A stretch of 64,000 bases of DNA from Oreohelix idahoensis. Its lineage: Eukaryota > Mollusca > Gastropoda > Stylommatophora > Oreohelicidae. The stretch's first letter is position 1. Every line of letters starts with the position of its first letter. Below are positions 36,701 through 48,700 of the stretch, piece after piece. A program made the position numbers and the translations under genes. The notes below the pieces were generated by a model. The model ran no database searches and was not told the DNA's origin. It was given only the letters and a program-made list of their open reading frames with translations. Location of the stretch: positions 446,501 through 510,500 of the forward strand of contig JAMPIV010016262.1 of NCBI GenBank assembly GCA_024509875.1, in the 5' to 3' direction.

Positions 36701-39700
36701 ATTCTCTCTGTTTCTGTTTTTTTTTTCCTGTTTTCTGTGTTTCTTCTGCATGCAAGAAAGCAATTTGTGTGCTAGTTTGACTCAGACATGGCTTTATTTT
36801 CAGACTGTAGATCTTAAATCTCCATATGACTACAGTGTTCATTGCCATGTTTGCTTTTATAGATTTTTGCTTGATTTTTCACTCAAACGTGACCATCTGC
36901 TAATTCTTGTTTCCATTAATATAACAATTTAAAATTGTCCAAATTCCAGCTGGCGAAGGCTCAGAGAGTGTTTGCTCAATATGCGAGAGGGCCAGCCTAT
37001 GACAAATACTTGGCAGAACTACAGACCTCGTGTGAAAGCTTTTGGAAAGCTGGCAGACAGCAGTGTGAAGCAAAATCCATAACTGGGAACTTATGTACCC
37101 TGAAGGTACTTTGTGTTTTTGCAAGTTGTGTGGTTATTGCTTGAATGGCTAAATCATAACTTACATGAGTACATGTTTGGGTCAATCATAAAGTAATTGA
37201 ATATTTTCATGAGTAAGCCAAGTGGGTGCTGGTTTCACAGTGAGGTCATGTGGTAACTGAGTGATGAACAAGCAGGTTTAACACAAAACAAATCATGTAC
37301 AGATCAGATAGCCACATTGAGAATAATAGAGGAACAAAGTCTGGAATGGAAGTAACCTCTTTACATTGGATTAGTGAACTTTGAAAAGGAATTGGAATCA
37401 CTTTGGAAATTAATGACGCATCAAAGAGTCCACTTTAAGATCATTAACTTAATAAGCAACAACAGTCATATTTAGTGATTCATGTCCTTTTTGTTTTTAA
37501 TTTGTGTCCTTTATATTAGTTCCCACTACAATTAGATTAGTCATCATATTCTTTTTCTTAACTGTTTTCATATTTACATTAGTTCTCTCATTCATTTTCT
37601 TAACTGTTTTACATTAGTTCTCTCATTCGTTTTCTTAACTGTTTTCAAATTTAAATTAGTTCTCTCATTCTTTTCTTAACTGTTTTCACATTAACATTAG
37701 TTCTCTTATTTTTTTTCTTAACTGTGTTCAGATTTAAATTAGTTCTCTCATTCTTTTCTTAACTGTATTCACATTTAAATTAGTTCTCTCATTCTTTTCT
37801 TAAATGTTTTCACATTTAGATTAGTTCTTATATTCTTTTTCTTAACTGTTTTCAAATGTTTATCCCTGACAAAGACATTGTGGTCATAATGTATGCACTT
37901 TTTTGTGTGTGTCCTTATCGCAGTAAGACTCACACTATTTATTTTCATTCATCTCATGTTTAACAACTGTCATAACAATCAGACCATAAGGTATTTTATA
38001 TGTGGAGATGCGAACTGTATAACTGTGTCTGGGTTGAATGAGGCACAATTTTACTTTTTTGTAAAAAGCCACCGTGAATGATGTGGTTGTCTTGAATAGG
38101 AGGATTGAAATGGTATGGCAAGATCACCAGTGTGGAGCTAATGGAAAAGAACCAGACAAATACCAGTGAAACAGGATGTGAGGAGAAGAAGATGCTGTTT
38201 TTGATATGAACACATGTTGAGAAAACTGGCAGGAGAAATAGAAGGGAAGGGAAGAGAATTAGGCATAGATATAAAGGCAATAAAGAAGACATGGAAAAAC
38301 TTATAATAGATAATAGAGGCCAGGAGGGCTTGTGAGTATTTGTTGAAGGCCTATGCTCTGTGGGGGAGATAAAAGGCAATGAATGATGTTTATCATTGTC
38401 TGACAGCATTCCTCCTCATTTGCTTACACTTACCAGCTGCATGGCTTTTCCAGGTTCACCTGTTGCCCACTGACATCCCATCCAGCGTTGAGGACAGCAG
38501 AAAGCTTGTTGCAGAGCATTCTAGTCAAATAAAGACCAAGGCTGCGTGTAACTGTGGCCGTACACAGTCAGACAAAGATGATCCTTTTGATCACAAGGTG
38601 ACAGTTTATGCTTTTTAATCTGTATTTTTAATCAGTTATTTCTTTACTGACTCAACAGTTTTGTCAGTATCCATCTTTGTCTTTAAATGCTTCAGTTAAA
38701 ACAAAATGTATAAAAAATTATTTTCAAGTTCTTAGTAAGATTTAAAGCACATTCTCTTACACACACAAAAAAACCCCCAAATAATCCTACATTTTACAGA
38801 TTTTTACAAAATCATATCCAATCTCTTGATTATTTGTTGTTGTTGTTCAAGTATGCTGTATACCAGACATAACACAACTTGATGTAGCGCTAGACTAGTT
38901 ATACTGTAGTCAGGTTCAACTTTAATTTTGCTAATTTCCCACTTTTCACATGCTTCAAATTTTTCATTTTTAATCTACTTGTTTATTTCTCACGAGTGCA
39001 TGAAACATACCTTTATATGTGCATATGGCCGACGCCAGCTCCTTTCGTGGAAAAGCTTTACGGGGATTCAAATAGCCTCAAACTGACTACTGCTTCCTTT
39101 GAGAACATTCAAGTGGACGACGTCTGAGAGTGTACGAAGAAGAAGAAGAAGAAGAAGTATTATTTATTTTTTGTTTACAGGTCTCGGGTTTCCCCTCTTG
39201 CTTTATTCAAATTTGAATAATTCAGTAGTTAATCCATCACATTTCCAGTTTTGTGAACATATTACACAGTTACAGTTGATAATTTTAAATTTATTAATAT
39301 ATCTTTGATTTAATTTTGCTCATTCATATGTTTGTACTTAATGCTATACGTCCTAAAGGTTGCTCATTTCTGTCAAACATCGATAAATTTACATCAAAAT
39401 AATAAAATTCTATACAATGCAGACTGACTAATAACACAGTTCCAAAGTTTGGACCTCGTCATTCGCGTTATATCGGGTGTGTAGAGCACCGTGCCTGGTG
39501 GCATAGGGGATGATGTTTCCCCACAACTTCCTGTCTTCAGTACTTTTTATTACTCCTGTTCTTGACTTCTTTACATGTCATGACGTCAAACTGTCCAGTA
39601 CCATCTCTCTTTGTCATCCTGTATCTCTTTTTTTCTTTCACTCTTCCCAGTATATGTCTGCTTGTTCTTTAGATCAGCTAGGCCTCTCGCATACTGATAA

Positions 39701-42700
39701 ATTGATGTCATTTAGACCAGTGCGCTGTGTGGAATGTTTGATCATAGATAGAAGTGTTTCATTTAAGTTTTGTCTCGCGTGATGATGTAGTTAGTATTTA
39801 GTATGAGTATGAAGGCATTATTGTTGACTTAAATATGTTTATTGTATGATTACTCATATACACAGACCTGCATGAACACACACACACACACATGGTCATT
39901 TAAGCGCATCTACTAGCATATTTTCACACGTGTAGCACCACACACAACATACACACACACACACACATGGACATATAAGTGCATATACTTGCATATTTTC
40001 ACACATATGTATGTATTATGACGTAGATGATGTTTGTCCACTAGTATGATGCTAGCTTATTTTGTTTCATTTTATTTCAGAGTCTAGCAGTCTTAGAGAA
40101 TACCTAAATAGCTTGGTTATATGGTGTTGCTTAGGAATTGCCTTCAAAGTAAACTTGTGGACAACATTGTTTCTGTATGATTCATATGCTACCTGATAGG
40201 GTTTCATTAATAAAAGTGGGACCCCTGTCATCAAGAGTTTTTCTGTGACTGCGGAACGTGTGTGAAAGTAGGTCAGAGAGAGTGACGACAACATTACACA
40301 TGAATTCTTATTCTTCTTCACACATCGTCTTCGCACCGTCACATAATAATCAGATTCTGCTCACTGCAGAATCTAAGGAGTCGCTTTCCATTGTCATTGA
40401 GAGTATCTTCTCCATATCTTCCTATAACTCCACCCCATCTAACATGGTCATTTCCAACCCTGGCATTGAAATCTCTGAGCATAATAATTTCATCTAGGCA
40501 GTCATCCACTGTCCTTTGAAGCAGCTCGAAGAATTCCTCCTTGACCTCTGCTCTCTCATCCTCATATGGCCCATACACTATGACCAGGTTGACTATGGTT
40601 TCTTCTTCTTTTAGTTTTACAACCATAATGCGCTCCGAGACAAAGTTCCATCCCATGATACTATCTTTTTGGTTTTTGGCCACAATGCAACCCACGTCCC
40701 CTTTAGCTCTTTTAGATGTGGGTACACCACTGTAGAGCAGCGTGTTGCCATCGTATATCCATGACTCCTTGTCCCTTTTTCTTTGTTTCCATTATAGCCA
40801 GGATTTCTAGTTTTGCTTTCCTCATCTCTTCCACCAGCTCCTTTTCTTTCCAATTTATACTTCTTGTGTTCCAAGTTGCATAAGTCGTAGTCCGTTCCAG
40901 TCATTGCCTTTAGAATCAGTCCAGTTTTCTCTCTTGTAGTTCGGGTAATCATGATTTAAAGTAAACAAGTGATTGGCCTGTTGTGCCTTTGCATGGTGGA
41001 GGGGCTGTCTCCTTACGGCCTCCATGCAGGCCCCCTCCTCCTTTTTTCAGCCAGGCTTGGGACCGGCCTCGGCAGAGTTTTTTTTCAGAACCATTGGATC
41101 CTAATGATGTCAAACTCCCCCTTGATATACTGGGTAGTGACATCAGATACCTAGCCTTCTCGGATAAGGACGGAAAAAAAATAGGAGGTCCAATGTTTAA
41201 GTTGCGGATGTTAAAAATCCCTTGGCAGTTGGAAATTGTAAAGGTTAGGCCATACGGCCGCTGCCCTGGCAAAATTTACTAAATTAGGAAAACCTACCCG
41301 CCACAAAAATATTTCTAGAATGTGTGATTCCTGTATACACACATTGAGATCCTCGCTGGCGCTATGGATTTTGAGCACAGTGCTGAGATCCTTGTGTGAT
41401 CTAAGGGAGGAGATTGGAGCACTTATGGAGTTGTCTGTGTGCAATGAAGATGGTCATTACAACCAAAAACAAACCAAAACCAAACCAAAAACAAACAACC
41501 CGAGGAAATGTCATATTTGAATTAATTCATCTGCCTGTCTTTTCCACTGCTAATAGCAGGTGCAGTCCTTTGATGTTCAAATACATATGTAACTTTAAAC
41601 TACCTACCATTCACAGAGTGCCAACTTTGACTTTTACCAAGCTTTAGAAGAAAACTGTTGCAGCCAACTTGAACATATTGCAATGCCAGTGTTTGTCCCT
41701 ACCACACCTGATGCCCGGGCTGCAACAATACCCTTCGCGTTATTACCACAGCCACCGCATCTCCACCAGTTACCACTGCAGCAGCAGACTGAAGAGAACA
41801 TGAGCAAAGATGCAGATAAAGCAGAAACCTTTTTAGCATTATCAGACTTGAGTTTTGTTTTAAGTCTAGGTGAGTTGTGGTAATCTATATTGTCTGAATC
41901 AGTAGAGTTTTAAGTCTGGGTAAGGTGTGGTAACCTGTTTTGTCTGAATCAGAAGAGTTTTAAGTCTGTGTGAGTTGTGGTAACCTATATTGTCAGAATC
42001 AGTAGAGCTTTAACCTTTAGCACGCTGCTGTCGACATATGTTGACGAAGGTAACCTATGCTCTCCCAGCTGTTGTCGACATATGTTGACAAGCGGATATT
42101 TTCGTTTTCTAGCATTAGGATGTGTGTACACGTGACTTCACCCCCGGATGTTAAGTTTTAAACTTGTCTGAGAGAGAGTTAACTTCCATTTCCGATCGGT
42201 CTTAGTAATGGGTGCATTCGCGTTTATTTTCTGTGAATTTTTTTAATCGAAATGAATCGGCATCGAACACGCGGCCATTTTTGCTCTAATTTTATTGGAT
42301 TCTGACGCCGATGCGATGAGGAGGAGATTTTTGTCTTTATAAGCGCTGATATCGGTTCTCAGAATATGTTTGATGACAGAGATGGAAACGAAAGTAGAAT
42401 GGCATTGTTAGTATGTATAATTTTAGGGGTTAGGATTAGGTTTAATCGGAAAGGTTTAGGGTTACGGCCGAATGTCACTGCTGACAAGGGCGTTTGTTGC
42501 TTTGCTACTGATGATGGGTGTAATGAAAAGATCATCATTTAATTTGTATTGGTCAAATGACTTTCATTGAGATGCAAGGGATATGGACTCTTTGTTTCTT
42601 GGTATTTTTTTTCGTTTTTTTCATCTTTCCTTTCCTCTCTTCCTATCACATCTAACATGTACACAAACAAATTTTATATCATCAGATTCATCATTCATTT

Positions 42701-45700
42701 ATTTATATAAATTCCAAAAATGATAGCAATTGACCAAGAAACACAAAAACTATAGACGTTACAAGTCGCCCACTATAAAAGCGGGGGGTTGTGAAAAAGA
42801 ATGCAGCTGCAGGGCAAGTTTTCGGGAAAAGAATGCAGCGTGCTAAAGGTTAAGTCTGGGTGAGTTGTGGTAACCTATATTGTCTGAATCATTAGAGTTG
42901 TACGTCTGGGTGAGTTGTGGTAACCTATATTGTCTGAATCAGTAGAGTTTTAAGTCTATGTGAGTTGTGGTAACCTATATTGTCTGAATCAGTAGAGTTT
43001 TAAGTCTGTGTGGGTTGTGGTAACTCAGAAATCAGAATCTTTTTTGTCTACAACAGTAAAGTCTTAGAAAATGAGAATCTGTTTAGTCTACAACAGTATA
43101 ATCTTATGAAATCAGAATCTGTTTTGCCTGTAACATTTTGATAATTTTGTATTGAACTGTAGAACTTTTAAGTAATAAGAATCTGTTTTGTCCGGAGCAG
43201 TTGATCAGGAAATCAAAATCTCAAGTTTTTTTCTGGTGCAGTAGAATTTCAGGAAGTTGTAGTTTCATTGATAGAACTTCAAGAAAGCAGAATCTAATCA
43301 GTCATGAACTGTGAAACTTCAGGAAGTTGACAATTTCAGAGATAACATATTTTTATAAGGTTTCAATATTGCTTTTATTATTCATACTTAAATTTGTGTT
43401 CTCACACAAGATAAGGCTCCTCACTTCTTTGGACACGTTGACTCGTAACACACACCTCTGTATATCTCGACTTGATGCTACTTACTCTTATCTTTCTCAC
43501 AATCCTTCATTTCTGCATGTCTTCTTGGATCTTCCTTACTTTCTCCTTCCCTGCAGGTACCATGCCATTGTCTTATAAGTTGTATTGGAGGTCACCTCCC
43601 TTAGTGTATGTTCAGTACAGTTATATCTTCTTATTTGTTACTTTGTCAGTTCTTGTGTTTGTCTCTTCTATACATTTTCTTTGGTCTTCCGTACTTCCTC
43701 TTTCACTGCAGGCTCCATGCCATTGTCTGAAGAACTTTGTTGGAGGTCATCTTCTTTATTGTATGTCCATTACAATCTTAGTTACATTTTCTGATTATTT
43801 ACTTGCTTATCTCTTGTTTGGTTCTTTCACAAAGATTCTCACAGGAGCTAAGTGCTATCACTGATGGGGAGCAAAGTGATTTCACTACTGGGGGCAAAGT
43901 GCTGTAAAAACTGGGAGGCAAAGTGCTGTCACTACTTGGGATCAAAGGGCTATCACTACTGAGGATTAAAAGGCTTTCACTACTGAGGAGCAAAGTGCTT
44001 TCACTACTTGGGATCAGAGTGCTTTCACTACTGGGGAGCAAAGGGCTTTCACTACATGGGATCAAATGCTTTCACTACTGGGGAGCAAAATGCTGTCACT
44101 ACAGGGGGTCAAATGGCTTTCACTACTGGGGATCAAAATGCTGTCACTACAGGGGATCAAATGGCTTTCACTACTGGGGATCAAATGGCTTTCACTACTG
44201 GGGATCAAAGGGCTTTCACTACATGGGATCAAAGGGCTTTCACTACTGGGGATCAGAGGGCTGTCACTACAGGGGATCAAATGGCTTTCACTACTGGGGA
44301 TCAAACGGCTTTCACTACTGGGGATCAGAGGGCTTTCACTACTGGGCATCAAATGGCTTTCACTACTGAGGAGCAAAGGGCTTTCACTACTGGGGAGCAA
44401 AGGGCTTTCACTACTGGGAGCAAAGGGCTTTCACTACTGGGGATCAAATGGTTTTCACTACTGGGGATCAAATGGTTTTCACTACTGGGGATCAAATGGC
44501 TTTCACTACTGGGGAGCAAAGGGCTTTCACTACATAGGATCAAATGCTTTCACTACTGGGGAGCAAAATGCTGTCACTACAGGGGATCAAATGACTTTCA
44601 CTACTGGGGATCAAAATGCTGTCACTACAGGGGATCAAATGGCTTTCACTACTGGGGATCAAATGGCTTTCACTACTGGGGATCAAAGGGCTTTCACTAC
44701 ATGGGATCAAAGGGCTTTCACTACTGGGGATCAAAGGGCTTTCACTACAGGGGATCAAAATGCTGTCACTACAGGGGATCAAATGGCTTTCACTACTGGG
44801 GATCAAAGGGCTTTCACTACTGGGGATCAAAATGCTGTCACTACTGGGGATCAAAGGACTCACTACTTGGGATCAAAGGGCTTTCACTACTGGGGATCAA
44901 AATGCTTTCACTACTGGGGATCAAAGGGCTTTCACTACTGGGGATTTAATGGTTTCACTACTGGGGATCAAAGGGCTTTCACTACTGGGGATCAAAATGC
45001 TTTCACTGCTGGGGATCAAAGGGCTTTCACTACTGGGGATCAAAGGGCTTTCACTACTGGGGATCAAAGGGCTTTCACAGGGGATCAAAGGGCTTTCACT
45101 ACAGGGGATCAAAGTGATGTCATTACTGGGGAACTCAAAGAGCAGGATCACAGCACCTTACCAAGCATGTTTATAAACGCGACTAAGGAAGTTTGTGCAA
45201 TGGGACTAGCAACCTTATGTTAAACATTGCTACAGCAACTAGTACTTTAAGAGGCCATAAAGTACCTTGATGCAGGCTTCCTGTAAAGGGGATAACTTTG
45301 TATTGGTAGCCACAAACATCAGGAGAGAAAAGGGATGAAAAGAAGACCCTATTCCTTTGATCCTTCTTAATTGATAGTTTTTTCAGTGTCTTTATTTTTA
45401 TGTAGATTTGTTATATTCTCCTTATTTCACCAGGGTGCACCTGATCATTATAGTGTGGTGTTCAGAAAAACATGGTTTTTTTTTTCCCAGTCTAAAGATA
45501 AAGGTATACTGCTGTAGTGGAATGAAGTGTTAGAGACTTCACTATACTAGGTCCAGCTTTATGAGATGGTGGTGACCAGTTTCCTTCCTTGTTGCCTTTG
45601 CCTTCACTAGCTGAGTAAGGTACTCCATTTACAATGGGTAGATTGGAGCTAGGCTAGAAATATGGCTGAAGAGTTGTAGAGTATTGTCATCACTATTATA

Positions 45701-48700
45701 CCTTTTTGCCTGTGAAAGATCTGAGAGTGATGTAGTCCCTATAACCAGGCTGAGGCAGCAATGAAGCCAACCAGTTTGGTGCATGTAATGGCTTCGTTAA
45801 AGGCAAGGCCAAAAAAAAAAAAAAAATAATAAATAACTTTGTACAACAGGTCAAACAAGTACTCATGTTGGTGAGTTAGACCCTAAAATTAGTCAAATTG
45901 ATGAGACAAAGGGAGAAGTGCACACACAAGATGCAGATGTTGGCTGGACGGATGACATGAAGCAGAAAGACACAAGCAGGCTGAGCTCAGAGGAATGCAG
46001 TAAGTTTGGTTTTTTTTAAATCTTTGTTATTGAAACAATATTTTCTATAATTTATAGATGGAGAAATTTGTATTATGAAAGATAGTTGAGGTTGAGGTTG
46101 TTGGGTTTGAATGGAGGGGGGGGGGGGGGGGGGGGGGGAGTGTAAAAGAGAATAGGATGAGAAGGATGATGTTAGAGGTGATTGTGGTTAAAAAAAAGGG
46201 ATGAAAGGAGGAGGAATAATGTTGAGATGAAATAATCAAGAGTGAGGATATTGAGAAGAATTAATGAGGATGATGACAATGCATCAGATAACATTGAGAG
46301 AATAACAAAAGTGAATAAATGTCTCGGGCATCTAGGGGAGCATTCATTGCATTGGGAAATATACGGAGATCAAAAGAAATCAAGTACAACAGAGTTTGGA
46401 ATTTTCAATTCAAATGTCATGTCAGTCCTATTGTATGGTTGTGAAACATGGAGAACAACAAAAACAACAACTAAAAAGCTGCAGACTTGCATTAATGGGA
46501 GCTTGCATAGAACAGGATTGAAGTGGTTCGACAAGGTCACTAATGACGAACTGATGACGAGAACTAGACAAGTGCCGTTGAAGCAAGAGATGAGATGAAG
46601 ACGCTGGCGATGGATAGGACACAATTGAGGAAACCTGTTGATAGCATTACAAGGCAGTCCTTGTTCTGGAATCCCCAAGGTAAGAGAAGTAGAGAAAGAC
46701 CGAAGAACACATGGAGAAGAGAACTGGAGACAGACCTGAAGGGAATGAAGAAAACATGGAAAGACCTTGAGCTGATGGCACAGGACAGAAAGACTTGGAA
46801 TAAATTTGTTGAAGTCCAGTGCACCTTGGGAAGCTGTAGGGTGATGAATAAAAATATCAGACAGTAAAAGTCTAGACATGATCATTACAAGAACAAATGT
46901 GTACATGAAAGTATTCAGACAAATATTGTACATTGGATGTAGCAATGATTAGTGCACTGGCTTCCTAGCTCGGTGGTCCATGGTTCGGTCCCCAGTTGAG
47001 GTGGGATTTTTTAGTCCGCAAATGACTCCAGGTTTTGACCTAGCCTCATGTATTGGGTACCAGAGCAACTCTGGGAAGGTTAAGGCGGCCGACGTGATGC
47101 TAACCACATCACCCATAGTGTGCAGATGGTCAAGAAAATATAGGCCTAATGCCATGTTCCCAATATGCTTCAATGGGCATGTAGCCTTTTACCTCTACAC
47201 CTCACGGTAGAAGAGGAACAACTAAGTAAGTATGTAGCAAAAATCCTGATGAAGTACTTGAATGAAGTGTGAGAAACACTTCAGTGGGCACAACAAATCT
47301 TTCATCAAAAATGTATTCGTTTTTTTTCATGTCCAGGCTTCAGAATAATCTCAAGTGTACAAGCTAATTTTACATTCTTCTTAAAGCCAACAAATTGGCC
47401 AGTTTTTAATGTCAGTCAACATTTCTTTTTAGTGCACTGGCTTCATAGCTCAGTGGTCCATAGTTTGATCCCCAGTTGAGGTGGGATTTTTTTAGACTGC
47501 AAACAGCTCCAGGGTCGACCCAGCCTCATGAATTGGGTATTAGAGTAGCTCTGGGAAGGTTAAGGCGGCCATCATGATGCTGACCACATCATCCCTAGTG
47601 TGCCGATGGTCAAGAAAATATGGGCGTAACACCATATTCCCAATATGTCTCAATGGGCGTGTAACGGGATCCAACATTTCTTTGAAGAACAACTGAAACA
47701 GTACCCAAGAGATCAAATTCAAAATGCCTACTACCTGCAACAATGCATTGTTCACAGCGATGAGCAACTGTCTGGCATTCTGTGTTGTTAATAGGTGAAT
47801 TGTCAAACTTACAGTTTTAACTTGATTTCTCAGGTCTTTTATATATGCACATTTTAAGGTTTACACGTCCTTCTATAGAATACTTTACAAGTAACAATCT
47901 AATGGCATACATATTTGTCATCTATCATCATTCTAATCTATTTCTGCAAAATAGCAAAATTTCTGTCTCAAGTTATGTCGGAGTTGTAAGCATTAGAAGT
48001 ATGTACACATTTTTCTGGGGGTCATAGTGACTCAGAGATATGACGTCTGCTTCTAATTATAAAAGTACTGGGTTCTCAGCATTGAGAATATAATTGATGG
48101 AAATTCTTGTCTGAACCAGTGGTTCCTGATGATGTCATACTCCCCCCTGATCTCCTGGGTAGTGAGATTGGATGCCTAGCCTTCTTGGATAATGGTGAAC
48201 AAATAGGACCCGTGTGCAACTTGCGCACATTAAAAATCCCTTGGCAGTTAGAAATCATAAAGAGTAGGCCTTAAGGCTGCTGCCCTGCCAAAAATTAAAA
48301 AATCAGGAAGCCTACCTACCACAAAATTATTTATAGAATGTGTGATTCCTGTATAACACATTGGGATCCTCGCCGGTGCTACAGAGTTTGTGGACTGTGC
48401 TGAGATCTTCCTTGTAGGATCTAAGGGAGGAGATCAGGTCACTTATGGAGTTGTCCTTGTACAGTGAAGATGGTCCTTAAAACCAAATGCCCTTATTACA
48501 TCCTAGTGCTGTTGTCCCCTGGCCTGTTACAATTTTTGAATAGTCAGAGAAAAAGAAGACAGCTGACTGTTTATTTTCCTGTTTGTTAAAACCATGCAGC
48601 AGTCCTCAACACTCCACTAATGCATTTAAGTGTTGTGGGGAGAAGCAGTTCTTACGTGTGGTGTGTTGCAATGGCCTGTATCATATCATGTTTTCAGGAT

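Noticed and set aside
44066..45223. 385-codon open frame (and the overlapping 313- and 186-codon frames)
   Set aside because: They are translations of one 24-bp minisatellite in different frames, lie in an SMG8 intron and have no non-repeat domain.
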